DNA from: Yoonia tamlensis
Lineage (GTDB): Bacteria > Pseudomonadota > Alphaproteobacteria > Rhodobacterales > Rhodobacteraceae
Length of the DNA stretch: 64,000 nucleotides
NCBI RefSeq assembly: GCF_900115105.1
Contig: NZ_FOYP01000001.1
Location: 584,097-648,096, forward strand
Direction of reading: 5' to 3'
The notes under the pieces are model-generated. The model was not told the DNA's origin. It saw only the letters and a list, made by a program, of their open reading frames with translations, and ran no database searches. The position numbers and the translations under genes are program-made. Positions 8,306-16,266 of this stretch are shown here, one piece after another. Each line of letters opens with the position of its first letter. Position 1 is the first letter of the stretch.

Positions 8306-9198
8306 GCGTCGGTTCCTTTATTTTGCATGGCGACGCCTTCACGTTGGAGGCGGTCACGTAATACGTTAATTTCAATATCCATGTCGCTGCGATTGTCGCG
8401 CAACATCACATCGGTGCGCGCGGCAAAATTGGTCTCAAGGTCGTCCAGCAGCGCTGCGTAATTTCCCTGTGCATCACTGTCGGGTTTGCGTTTGTAAAGA
8501 TCAACAAATTTGATGGTCGCATCACGCGCCCCTTGCAGATAGATGCCCAGAAACTTGCGCGCGGCGGACAGGTCGCGCGGGTCTTCTTCGACGGTGCGGA
8601 TCATCTTGCGGGCCACGGTTTGGAACGCTGCGACCCGCATGGTCAGTTTGCGGTCGTCCAGCATGTCGATTTGTTCTTGCATGGTTTTTAGATGGGCTTC
8701 GGCCTTGTCGACAACGCGTGCGACACGGTCTTGCTGGAAATCGTCAACGCCTTCCATGCGCTTATCCGCCAGCGGATCAATGCCAAAGGCCGCGATATGC
8801 AGCCCGATTGCGGCAACCCCGTAAAGCACCGATCCGAAAATGCCGGAATCGCCAGTAAATGCCGCAATTGTGATCCCGATGCCCGTTAGGACGCTGGCCA
8901 TCATTTTGCGCGGGATGGCGGGGCGGCGTGCAACCTTGCGCGCGTCATAGGCCGCCTGCGCGGCCAGACCTTCTTGCAAAAGCCAAGCCGCCAGCGTCAG
9001 GACCGCCCCGCCGATCAGCGCCATGACCAATGTCGTCGGGCCATTGTTGAGCGATGTCACAACAAGGATAATGCCAGGCACATACAGCAGCCGCGCAGGT
9101 GATTTTGCCGCGCGTATCTTGCGCGCATCAATCACGGTTTCGCGCGGGGTGTCACTGGTGCCATCGGGGCTGTATTTTCCGCCAAATCGTTTTGCCAT
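8302..9198 (-). CDS. XpaC-like protein (5-bromo-4-chloroindolyl phosphate hydrolysis family)
   Basis: 298 aa. Two pairs of hydrophobic segments in the first 150 residues (LLYVPGIILVVTSL, LVMALIGGAVLTLAAWLL, VLTGIGITIAAF, VLYGVAAIGLHIAAFG) are followed by a helical cytosolic domain containing DPLADKRMEGVDDFQQDRVARVVDKAE. XpaC and TelA homologues are adjacent in many bacteria and presumed partners. Its ATG overlaps the stop of the 28-aa peptide gene by one base (TAATG), and its stop overlaps telA. Confidence 0.87.
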   Translation of the reverse strand: MAKRFGGKYSPDGTSDTPRETVIDARKIRAAKSPARLLYVPGIILVVTSLNNGPTTLVMALIGGAVLTLAAWLLQEGLAAQAAYDARKVARRPAIPRKMMASVLTGIGITIAAFTGDSGIFGSVLYGVAAIGLHIAAFGIDPLADKRMEGVDDFQQDRVARVVDKAEAHLKTMQEQIDMLDDRKLTMRVAAFQTVARKMIRTVEEDPRDLSAARKFLGIYLQGARDATIKFVDLYKRKPDSDAQGNYAALLDDLETNFAARTDVMLRDNRSDMDIEINVLRDRLQREGVAMQNKGTDA

Positions 9199-9284
9199 TA
9201 TGACGCCCCTAGCCAGCCTGACGTCACGCCAAACATAAGAATGACAAGAACGATATAGCTAATACGCTTGAATGTCTGATGCAT
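9198..9284 (-). CDS. 28-aa single-helix membrane peptide gene
   Basis: ATG 9284 is preceded by GAGGA at about seven bases. The frame gives 28 residues: a basic start MHQTFKRIS, one hydrophobic helix YIVLVILMFGVT and the tail SGWLGAS. It fills the whole gap between terC and the xpaC-like gene and ends as TAATG on the xpaC start, the tight coupling typical of a real operon member. No named family is recognised. A small regulatory or assembly subunit for TerC or XpaC is inference. Confidence 0.6.
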   Translation of the reverse strand: MHQTFKRISYIVLVILMFGVTSGWLGAS

Positions 9285-9300
9285 GATCAGGTCCTCGGGG

Positions 9301-10119
9301 TTAGCGTTTTTGTTCGGCGCGACGCTGCGCAGTCAATTTGCGGCTATAACCGGATTGGATAATCTCGACCGCAACCAGCACCAGCACAGAAAAGTAGAAA
9401 GTAGTTTTGGACATCGGGATGATGTCTTTGCCAAAGACCTTGATATTCAAACTATCGTCATGCACCGCGTGGGCGGCGGCAGGGCCTGCTTCGCCCAAAA
9501 GCACAACGCCGACAATCAGCAGGATGAAAAGGCCAAGAACCTCGTACATGCGGTTCTTTTCCAAAAACCGTGTCACGCCGTCGGCCAGCACCAGCATCGC
9601 AAGCCCCGACAGGATGATCGCAATTGCCAGAACAGGAAAGACATCGGTGATGGCCAGTGCCGAAAGCACGGAATCAAAGGAAAAGATCAGGTTCATGATG
9701 ACAATCATGATGACCACCTGGGCCGCTGATTTTCCGGCTTTGCCGTTCACATCATGGCCAAGGTCATCCATCGACAGCATATGCGCGATTTCCTTGACGG
9801 CTGTATACATGATGAAAATGCCGCCAAAGACAAAAACGATGGTGGCAAAGTTTACGCCGCCTTCAAGAATGCCGGTCCAATCCATGATAAAGAAAGGTTC
9901 GGCCAGCGCATCAATGAGTTTGATCATCGCAAACAGCAGCACAACGCGCAGCGCCACGGCGATGATAATCCCCCACGTGCGCACCGATTTTTGTTTCTCG
10001 GCAGGGGCGCGTTGGCTCTCGATCGAGATATAAAGCAGGTTGTCGAAGCCCAGGACAGCTTGCAAAAAGCAAAGCATGAGCAAATTGGTTGCGTTTTCAA
10101 GCGTCAGCAGGTCGGTCAA
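9301..10119 (-). CDS. TerC family integral membrane protein
   Basis: 272 aa, about seven to eight transmembrane helices. It contains the two conserved acidic motifs of the family, GFDNLLYI near residue 24 and NLIFSFDSVLSA near 148, which in TerC/Alx proteins are thought to bind metal (Mn/Ca). TerC proteins act in tellurite resistance, manganese export or metalation of secreted proteins; which applies here is not shown. It is the promoter-proximal gene of the terC-peptide-xpaC-telA-DUF2927-SPFH-zinc-ribbon series, 63 bases after the rluB-like gene. Confidence 0.9.
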   Translation of the reverse strand: MTDLLTLENATNLLMLCFLQAVLGFDNLLYISIESQRAPAEKQKSVRTWGIIIAVALRVVLLFAMIKLIDALAEPFFIMDWTGILEGGVNFATIVFVFGGIFIMYTAVKEIAHMLSMDDLGHDVNGKAGKSAAQVVIMIVIMNLIFSFDSVLSALAITDVFPVLAIAIILSGLAMLVLADGVTRFLEKNRMYEVLGLFILLIVGVVLLGEAGPAAAHAVHDDSLNIKVFGKDIIPMSKTTFYFSVLVLVAVEIIQSGYSRKLTAQRRAEQKR

Positions 10120-10182
10120 TGCAAAAGTCCCCTAAAAAGTCTCTGCCCCTAACATGCACAACGCTTGAAACAGAACAAGGGT

Positions 10183-10983
10183 TCAACTGCGGCGATTTTT
10201 CCCCGTAGCGGGGCGATTTACCGGTTTGCGTACCCGCGTCGGTGTAGGCTTGCCCGAGATGCCCAATTGATCGCGCACGACACGCTGTTTGAGTTCCTCA
10301 ACTTCGCCTTGTTTGAGATCACCCAGCTGGAACGGGCCATAGCTGACGCGGATCAAGCGGTTCACGGTGACGCCGATGGCCTCCATCGTGCGGCGGATTT
10401 CGCGGTTTTTGCCTTCGCGGATGGATACTGTCAGCCATGCGTTTGCGCCTTGCTGGCGGTCAAAGGTCACAATCATCGGCTGGTATTTGATACCGTCGAC
10501 CATGATTCCCGCGCGCAGCTGGTCCAGTTTTGCCTCGCTGACCGATCCGTTGATGCGCACGCGGTAACGGCGCAGCCAGCCGGTGGCAGGCAGTTCGAGC
10601 TTGCGCTTTACGCCGCCGTCATTGGTCAGCAAAAGCAGCCCTTCGGAGTTAAGATCAAGCCGCCCCACCGACATCACCCGTGGCATGGTTTCAGGCAAGG
10701 TGCCGAACACGGTCGGGCGGTCCTTTTCATCGCGTTCGGTTGTCACAAGGCCCGCAGGTTTGTGATACAGCCAGATACGTGGCGGGTCAGGTTCGCCAAC
10801 CAGTTTGCCGTCGACCGTGATTCGGTCCGCCTCGGTCACGTTCAGCGCGGGGCTGTCGATGGTCTTGCCATTCACGGTCACGCGGCCGTCAGCGATCATA
10901 CGTTCCGCCTCGCGCCGGCTTGCGATACCTGCGCGTGAAAGGGTTTTGGCGATCCGGTCGCCAGAAGGTGTGTCATTGCTCAT
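10183..10983 (-). CDS. ribosomal large subunit pseudouridine synthase, RluB/RsuA family
   Basis: About 266 aa. An N-terminal S4 RNA-binding domain (RIAKTLSRAGIASRREAERMI) is followed by the catalytic pseudouridine synthase domain with GRLDLNSEGLLLLTNDG, whose Asp is the nucleophile, and EGKNREIRRTMEAIG. The basic C-terminal tail (PTRVRKPVNRPATGKNRR) is typical of the RluB subgroup that modifies 23S rRNA. Start is ATG 10983 or ATG 10995; neither has a decisive ribosome-binding site. It is divergent from tadA. Confidence 0.88.
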   Translation of the reverse strand: MSNDTPSGDRIAKTLSRAGIASRREAERMIADGRVTVNGKTIDSPALNVTEADRITVDGKLVGEPDPPRIWLYHKPAGLVTTERDEKDRPTVFGTLPETMPRVMSVGRLDLNSEGLLLLTNDGGVKRKLELPATGWLRRYRVRINGSVSEAKLDQLRAGIMVDGIKYQPMIVTFDRQQGANAWLTVSIREGKNREIRRTMEAIGVTVNRLIRVSYGPFQLGDLKQGEVEELKQRVVRDQLGISGKPTPTRVRKPVNRPATGKNRRS

Positions 10984-11049
10984 ACCCTTGCCCATAGCCG
11001 CTTTGATCGCCCCTTGCCAGTGGGTGCGTTGGCAGGGCATGACATTGTC

Positions 11050-11496
11050 ATGAATTTTCGCAGCCATATGGATATCGCCCTGACAGAGGCCCGCGCAGCC
11101 GGAGCGCGCGGTGAAGTGCCAGTGGGTGCCGTGATCGTCGGCCCGGAAGGCGTGATTGCACAGGCAGGGAACAGGACGCGCGAGTTGAATGATCCAACTG
11201 CCCACGCGGAAATACTGGCGATCCGCGCGGCATGTGCTGTTTTGGGTCAAGAGCGGCTGGCGGGCTATGATCTTTATGTGAGCTTGGAGCCTTGCCCGAT
11301 GTGCGCCGCCGCGATCAGCAATGCACGCATTGCGCGGCTGTATTACGGGGCAGGGGATCCGAAATCCGGCGGCGTTGCGCAAGGACCGCGGGTGTTTGCG
11401 CATCCGCAATGCCACCACAGGCCCGAGGTCTATGACGGGATCGCAGCAAAGGACTCCGAGCAGCTATTGTCCGATTTTTTCGCAGCGCGGCGGTGA
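11050..11496 (+). CDS. tadA: tRNA-specific adenosine deaminase TadA
   Basis: Converts A34 to inosine in tRNA-Arg(ACG). 148 aa from ATG 11050 (MNFRSHMDIALTEAR), as in related proteins; an ATG-like extension to 11014 is not conserved. The zinc/catalytic signature is complete: His52-Ala-Glu54 (HAE) and Cys82-Pro-Met-Cys85 (PCPMC). The end has QLLSDFFAARR, common in the family. A perfect inverted repeat follows the stop. Confidence 0.93.
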   Translation: MNFRSHMDIALTEARAAGARGEVPVGAVIVGPEGVIAQAGNRTRELNDPTAHAEILAIRAACAVLGQERLAGYDLYVSLEPCPMCAAAISNARIARLYYGAGDPKSGGVAQGPRVFAHPQCHHRPEVYDGIAAKDSEQLLSDFFAARR

Positions 11497-11517
11497 CAAT
11501 GCCTTTCAAAGGCATTG
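11497..11517 (+). terminator. inverted repeat directly after tadA
   Basis: CAATGCCTTT-C-AAAGGCATTG forms perfect 10-base arms starting at the base after the tadA stop. There is no U-run, so it may be a weak or factor-assisted terminator, or an mRNA 3' stabiliser. Confidence 0.45.
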
Positions 11518-11624
11518 GCCACAAACGCTCAATGAAAGTTTGATCACCTTATTTTGCGGCCATTGCTTGCGACCAGAAGCATGTAGCGGTAAACGCGGAG
11601 GAAAGATTTACCGGAGAGCGTTCC

Positions 11625-11912
11625 ATGTCGATTGACACTCAAACCGCCCGCCGCGTGGCAAAACTTGCCCGCATTCAGGTGGAAGACGATGCATTGCCAG
11701 CTTTGGCCGCTGAATTCAGCGCGATCCTTGGCTTTATTGAACAGCTGAACGAGGTCGATGTGGACGGTATCGAACCCATGACATCCGTTACCCCGCAGCG
11801 CCTCAAGCGGCGCGATGATGTTGTCACCGATGGTGATCAACAGCCCGCCGTGTTGAAAAACGCGCCCGATGCCCGCGAAGGGTTCTTTGCCGTGCCGAAG
11901 GTGGTAGAATAA
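11625..11912 (+). CDS. gatC: Asp/Glu-tRNA amidotransferase subunit C
   Basis: 95 aa small subunit of GatCAB, which converts Glu-tRNA(Gln) and Asp-tRNA(Asn) to the amides. Conserved [29 protein letters not shown] and the C-terminal [12 protein letters not shown]. An upstream GGAGG-type site precedes ATG 11625 at a longer distance. Its stop overlaps the gatA ATG (TAATG). gatB is not adjacent here. Confidence 0.95.
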   Translation: MSIDTQTARRVAKLARIQVEDDALPALAAEFSAILGFIEQLNEVDVDGIEPMTSVTPQRLKRRDDVVTDGDQQPAVLKNAPDAREGFFAVPKVVE

Positions 11913-13393
11913 TGACTGATCTGACAAAACTGACAATCGCCGGCGCACGTGATGCGATGCGCAATGGTGAAACTTCTAGCGCGGAAATCACCGCTGCTTG
12001 CCTGTCTGCTATCGAAGGGTCTGGCGCGCTGAACGCCTTTGTCCACAACACGCCCGAAATCGCCACCGCCCAAGCCGCCGCCGCTGACGCGCGGATCAAA
12101 GCAGGTGATGCACCCGATATGTGTGGCATTCCGCTAGGTATCAAAGACCTGTTCTGCACCAAAGGCGTGCCGTCACAGGCGGCATCGCGGATTCTTGAAG
12201 GCTTCAAGCCTGAATACGAATCAACGGTGACCAGCCAATTGTTTGGCGCGGGCGCCGTCATGCTGGGCAAGCTGAACATGGATGAATTCGCCATGGGGTC
12301 GTCCAACGAGACTTCTGTCTATGGCGATGCCGTGAACCCGTGGAAGGTCGACGACCGCGCGCTGACCCCTGGCGGATCGTCGGGCGGATCGGCTGCGGCT
12401 GTGGCGGCTGACCTGTGTCTCGCTGCGACAGGCACCGATACCGGCGGTTCAATCCGCCAGCCCGCCGCCTTTACAGGCATCACCGGCCTGAAACCCACTT
12501 ATGGCCGCGTGTCACGCTGGGGCGTTGTGGCCTTTGCGTCTTCGCTTGATCAGGCGGGCCCGATGACCAAAGACGTGCGCGATGCGGCAATCATGCTCGA
12601 GGCCATGTGCGGCTATGACCCCAAAGACAGCACTAGCGCCGATCTGGCCGTGCCGAATTTCGAGGCTGCACTGACCGGCGATATCAAGGGCAAAGTGATC
12701 GGCATCCCCAAAGAATACCGCATGGATGGCATGCCCGCCGAGATTGCAAAGCTCTGGGACGATGGCACTGCCATGCTCAAGGACGCAGGTGCCGTGATCA
12801 AGGATATCACCCTGCCGCACACGAAATATGCGCTGCCTGCCTATTACGTAATCGCCCCTGCCGAAGCCTCTTCCAACCTTGCGCGCTATGATGGGGTCCG
12901 CTTTGGTCACCGCGCGACATTGGCCGCAGGCGATGGCATCACGGAAATGTATGAAAAAACCCGCGCCGAAGGCTTTGGCCACGAGGTGCAGCGCCGCGTG
13001 ATGGTGGGCACATATGTGCTTTCGGCTGGTTTCTATGACGCCTATTACAACCGTGCGCGCCGCGTGCGGGCCTTGATCAAACGCGATTTTGACAATGTGT
13101 TTGCGGATGGCGTCGATGCGATACTGACCCCCGCGACGCCTTCGGCGGCCTTTGGTCTGGGTGAAATGACCGAGGCTGATCCGATCCAGATGTATCTTAA
13201 CGATGTGTTTACCGTCACTGTGAACCTTGCGGGTCTGCCGGGTATTGCGGTGCCTACGGGGACGGATGCCAGCGGTCTGCCGCTTGGGTTGCAACTGATC
13301 GGTCGCCCGTGGGAAGAGGCTGATTTGCTGAATGTGGCTTATAGTCTCGAGCAATCGGCGGGTTTTGTAGCCAAACCGAACAAGTGGTGGTAA
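11912..13393 (+). CDS. gatA: Asp/Glu-tRNA amidotransferase subunit A
   Basis: 493 aa amidase-signature enzyme that supplies ammonia from glutamine. Catalytic triad context is complete: Lys in [10 protein letters not shown], Ser in [14 protein letters not shown], and the cis-Ser/Ser pair in [14 protein letters not shown]. The C-terminus has [10 protein letters not shown] and [13 protein letters not shown]. It is translationally coupled to gatC. Confidence 0.97.
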   Translation: MTDLTKLTIAGARDAMRNGETSSAEITAACLSAIEGSGALNAFVHNTPEIATAQAAAADARIKAGDAPDMCGIPLGIKDLFCTKGVPSQAASRILEGFKPEYESTVTSQLFGAGAVMLGKLNMDEFAMGSSNETSVYGDAVNPWKVDDRALTPGGSSGGSAAAVAADLCLAATGTDTGGSIRQPAAFTGITGLKPTYGRVSRWGVVAFASSLDQAGPMTKDVRDAAIMLEAMCGYDPKDSTSADLAVPNFEAALTGDIKGKVIGIPKEYRMDGMPAEIAKLWDDGTAMLKDAGAVIKDITLPHTKYALPAYYVIAPAEASSNLARYDGVRFGHRATLAAGDGITEMYEKTRAEGFGHEVQRRVMVGTYVLSAGFYDAYYNRARRVRALIKRDFDNVFADGVDAILTPATPSAAFGLGEMTEADPIQMYLNDVFTVTVNLAGLPGIAVPTGTDASGLPLGLQLIGRPWEEADLLNVAYSLEQSAGFVAKPNKWW

Positions 13394-13432
13394 GTGTCGA
13401 CAAAAGAAGACGCTGAGTAGCAGGTAAATGCG

Positions 13433-14167
13433 ATGAGAATAGCTGTTTTGGCCGCGCTGGGCGCAGTCGTTTTGGGGGCTTGTGCGCCATCGGAATCTGT
13501 ACGTGCGCGCGGCGTAGGGTTTGATGATTATTCGACTTATGAGCTGGAACGCGCCCGCCGAGAGGCGGCTTTGGCATCGGGGAGCGCGTCAATCATTCCG
13601 CCTGCGCAGATCAACTCGATCCCCGCGCCGGTCACATCCACACCCGCGATTTCCGCGACAGATCTGGCAAATGCCGGAATCGGTCAGGGGCAACCGACCG
13701 CGGCCCTGACACCGGCGCAGCCTGTTGCGCCCGTGGCCACGCCGACACCATTGCCTGCGACCACCACCAGCAATACAGGCATTTCCGACGAGCAGAACTT
13801 TGACGCCGTCGCTGGCCGCGAAACGATCGAAAGCGACGCGGCCCGCCGTGAGGCGCAAGCCGCCGCGCGCCAGCAGATCGCGGCTACCGCCGTGCCGGAA
13901 CGCCCTGCCAACACAGGGCCGAATATCGTGGAATACGCAGTAAATGCGCCCAATGTGAAAGGTCAGGAATGGTATAGCCGGTCTTTGCTTTCGGGTGAAA
14001 CGCGCTTTCGCCGGAATTGTGCCGATTATGCCACTGCCGATGACGCGCAGCGCGATTTTCTGGCGCGTGGCGGACCAGAACGCGACCGCCGCGGGATTGA
14101 TCCTGATGGTGACGGGTTTGCCTGCGGCTGGGATCCGGCGCCGTTTCTGACGGTTTACGGCAACTGA
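13433..14167 (+). CDS. lipoprotein with C-terminal Excalibur-like calcium-binding motif
   Basis: 244 aa. Lipobox VLGAC near residue 17; a long Pro/Thr/Ala-rich low-complexity middle follows. A C-terminal Excalibur-like motif has Cys in RRNCADYATADDAQRDFL and DPDGDGFACGWDP, with the paired cysteines and DxDxDG calcium loop. Probably envelope-anchored. It begins 39 bases after gatA and its stop is at the start of the amidase frame, so the two may be cotranscribed. Exact function unknown. Confidence 0.8.
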   Translation: MRIAVLAALGAVVLGACAPSESVRARGVGFDDYSTYELERARREAALASGSASIIPPAQINSIPAPVTSTPAISATDLANAGIGQGQPTAALTPAQPVAPVATPTPLPATTTSNTGISDEQNFDAVAGRETIESDAARREAQAAARQQIAATAVPERPANTGPNIVEYAVNAPNVKGQEWYSRSLLSGETRFRRNCADYATADDAQRDFLARGGPERDRRGIDPDGDGFACGWDPAPFLTVYGN

Positions 14168-14847
14168 GACTAACCACATATAATTCGCCCAATTGCGGGC
14201 TGCGACGGGGCGATGTGCGCCCCGATATGGTGGTGCTGCACTATACGGCCATGAAATCGGCGCGGGCCGCGCGTGATACGCTGTGCAACCCCGAGGCCGA
14301 AGTATCGGCGCATTACCTGATTGCCGAAGACGGAGAGGTCATGTCGCTTGTGCCCGAAGCCCTGCGCGCATGGCATGCGGGTGCAGGGCGTTGGGGGGCG
14401 TTCACGGACGTCAACAGCCGTAGCATCGGGATCGAGATCGCCAATGACGGGTTCAGCCCCTTTGCGGCCCCGCAGATGGACGCGCTTACCAGTTTACTGA
14501 CAGGTATCAGGGCGCGCTGGGATATCCGGCCCGAACGTGTGATCGGGCATTCGGATATGGCGCCTGGGCGCAAGATTGATCCGGGCGCACGGTTTGACTG
14601 GCGCAGGCTTGCGTGCAGTGGTCACGCGGTCTGGCCGCAGGCTGTGGCACCTTGTGATCCTGTCCAATTTGTTCCCGCAATGCACGCATTCGGCTATACG
14701 GCCACCGATGATCCCGAACTGTTGCTGTCGGTGTTCCGGCTGCGGTTCCGGCCGTGGGCATCGGGACCGCTGGATGAAACTGATGCGGGAATGATCACCG
14801 ACCTTGCCAGCCGTTTCCCCGTTGACGTGAATGCCGCTTGGGCCTAA
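14164..14847 (+). CDS. N-acetylmuramoyl-L-alanine amidase, AmpD-like (amidase_2)
   Basis: Zinc amidase that trims muropeptides. Motifs are MVVLHYTAM (zinc His), SAHYLIAEDG, AWHAGAGRWG, SIGIEIAND and RVIGHSDMAPGRKIDPG (zinc His and Asp region). The first standard start in frame is GTG 14215, but the upstream in-frame codons encode TYNSPNCGLRRGDVRPD, which resembles the usual N-terminus of this family. I therefore place the start at CTG 14164, overlapping the previous stop (CTGA); GTG 14215 is the conservative alternative. It has an additional C-terminal helical segment ending VDVNAAWA. Confidence 0.85.
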   Translation: MRLTTYNSPNCGLRRGDVRPDMVVLHYTAMKSARAARDTLCNPEAEVSAHYLIAEDGEVMSLVPEALRAWHAGAGRWGAFTDVNSRSIGIEIANDGFSPFAAPQMDALTSLLTGIRARWDIRPERVIGHSDMAPGRKIDPGARFDWRRLACSGHAVWPQAVAPCDPVQFVPAMHAFGYTATDDPELLLSVFRLRFRPWASGPLDETDAGMITDLASRFPVDVNAAWA

Positions 14848-14855
14848 TTGCGGAC

Positions 14856-15228
14856 CTGCGCGGATGGCTGGATGGCTGCGGGCGGTAACGTCCGAGGAAA
14901 GTCCGGACTCCAAAAAGCACGGTGCCGGGTAACGCCCGGCGGGGGTAACCCTAGGGATAGCGCCACAGAGAACAGACTGCTCTGCATGCAGAGTGATGGT
15001 GAAACGGTGGGGTAAGAGCCCACCGCGCGAGCGGTAACGCAAGCGGCACGGCAAGCCCCACCGGGAGCAATGCCAAATAGGGACTGCGCGCCGCAAGGCA
15101 GGGGGGCTTGAGCCCGAGCAGTCCGGGTTGGCAGCTAGAGGCCGTCTGGCAACAGGCGGTCAAGATGAATGGTCATCCATTTGGGGCAACCCAAAGGACA
15201 AAATCCGGCTTATAGGCCGTCCGCGCAT
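14856..15228 (+). ncRNA. rnpB: RNase P RNA, class A
   Basis: Ribozyme that matures tRNA 5' ends. The diagnostic GAGGAAAGTCCGGACTCC core appears near 14890, with AACGCCCGGCGGGGGTAACCC and AGAGTGATGGTGAAACGG following, and the conserved 3' AAATCCGGCTTATAGG near 15205. P1 is closed by TGCGCGGA (14857-14864) pairing perfectly with TCCGCGCA (15220-15227), which fixes both ends to within a few bases. Confidence 0.96.
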
Positions 15229-15257
15229 ATTCATCCCCGATTTTGGTGTCTTTACGG

Positions 15258-15285
15258 TTGACTCGGGGCGCGGCTGGCGTAAAAG
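15258..15285 (+). promoter_or_regulatory. possible promoter for rpmG
   Basis: TTGACT at 15258-15263, 16 bases, then TAAAAG at 15280-15285, about 60 bases before the rpmG ATG. The -35 is good and the -10 is poor; tentative. Confidence 0.35.
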
Positions 15286-15345
15286 GCAGCTTCATGAGAT
15301 TTATGCGCTGTGCCAATGAAGGCCCGCAACCAGGAGAGATGAGAC

Positions 15346-15513
15346 ATGGCGAAGCCTACCACCATCAAGATCCGCCTGAACTCCACCGCGGGGACCGGGC
15401 ACTTTTACGTCACGAAAAAGAACGCACGTACAATGACCGAAAAAATGGTCATCAAAAAGTACGACCCCGTTGTGCGCAAGCACGTGGAATACAAAGAAGG
15501 CAAGATCAAGTAA
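15346..15513 (+). CDS. rpmG: 50S ribosomal protein L33
   Basis: 55 aa, the normal length. Starts [13 protein letters not shown], with [11 protein letters not shown] and [19 protein letters not shown], the zinc-independent alphaproteobacterial form without Cys pairs. AGGAG lies eight bases before ATG 15346. Monocistronic: it is followed by a strong terminator. Confidence 0.97.
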   Translation: MAKPTTIKIRLNSTAGTGHFYVTKKNARTMTEKMVIKKYDPVVRKHVEYKEGKIK

Positions 15514-15536
15514 TTGATCGCCCTTTGACGGAATTG

Positions 15537-15566
15537 AAGGCCACGCATTCGCGTGGCCTTTTTCGT
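15537..15566 (+). terminator. rho-independent terminator of rpmG
   Basis: AAGGCCACGC, loop ATTC, GCGTGGCCTT followed by a T-rich run. Perfect 10-base stem, 24 bases after the rpmG stop. Confidence 0.93.
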
Positions 15567-15738
15567 TTTCGGCCTCCATCACCCGTTTCGCGAATGGATA
15601 CGGTCAAATGAAACGCGTTATGTGGCGTTCAAAGCACAATCACAACAAAATCCAGGGTTGAGTGCGTCGCGGCTTTTGCGAATCCAAATGCCGCAGTAAG
15701 GGATATCCGTCGGAAATGCTTACAAAAGGAGGGCGACC

Positions 15739-15822
15739 ATGTTTACACCTGTATGTTCAATCGCCCTTTGGCGACGTGCATTGCCGGCAGCGATGGCGAA
15801 CCGCCATCTGTCAGCATCATAA
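15739..15822 (+). CDS. possible 27-aa small protein or leader peptide
   Basis: ATG 15739 is preceded by AAAAGGAGGGCGACC, close to the ideal Shine-Dalgarno, at optimal distance. The peptide begins MFTPVCSIALWRRALPAAM and ends NRHLSAS. No family recognised. A near-palindrome follows its stop by 17 bases. Expression and function are unproven; it could be a leader for the 87-aa gene downstream. Confidence 0.35.
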   Translation: MFTPVCSIALWRRALPAAMANRHLSAS

Positions 15823-15839
15823 TCTGACCCATTGGATTT

Positions 15840-15857
15840 CAGTCTGAATTCAGGCTG
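15840..15857. repeat. 18-bp near-perfect palindrome
   Basis: CAGTCTGAATTCAGGCTG, symmetric except for one base pair. It lies between the 27-aa ORF and the 87-aa gene; could be an operator or an mRNA hairpin. Confidence 0.4.
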
Positions 15858-15983
15858 GACCAACTTTCCACCACCCTAACCGACATTAAAAGCCCAAAGC
15901 GTACAGCGTGCGCGCGCTTGATCATGTCATCAATCTCAAAAAAAGGAGCTGTGCGCATTTTTGCGTGCAGTCAGGATATCCAA

Positions 15984-16247
15984 ATGAACGCGACACCTGT
16001 TAAAGAACAGTCTTTCCTTAAGGAAGCCATCGATGAACTGGTTGCAACCTTCGGCGCAAAGAAAGTTTTGATCGAAGTTACCGCAAGACTGTTCAGAAAA
16101 ATTCATCCGCCTGACACTGCGCGGCCAACCGACGTGCAGGTTTACGGCATGTCTGATCACATAAGAAAGGATATTGGTCTGCCCCTGCATGCCGATGGTC
16201 CGCAGCAAATCAATCCGGTCGTGGTTCATATGCTAAACCGGTTCTAA
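15984..16247 (+). CDS. small protein with DUF1127-like C-terminal motif
   Basis: 87 aa from ATG 15984 (MNATPVKEQSFLKEAID), with AGGA seven bases upstream. It has an amphipathic helical N-terminal half (IDELVATFGAKKVLIEVTARLF). The motif YGMSDHIRKDIGLP resembles the LRDIGL end of DUF1127 proteins, which are RNA-related small proteins in Rhodobacter. The in-frame upstream codons from 15918 lack a ribosome-binding site. Function unknown. Confidence 0.6.
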   Translation: MNATPVKEQSFLKEAIDELVATFGAKKVLIEVTARLFRKIHPPDTARPTDVQVYGMSDHIRKDIGLPLHADGPQQINPVVVHMLNRF

Positions 16248-16266
16248 TCAACATTGGGGCACGCAG

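Larger units (their letters stand above)
15567..15983. other. AT-richer intergenic region with little recognised content
   Basis: About 420 bases after the rpmG terminator. It contains a 27-codon ORF with a very strong ribosome-binding site (15739-15822) and an 18-bp near-palindrome (15840-15857). Otherwise I see no gene family, RNA fold or repeat. Confidence 0.5.
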
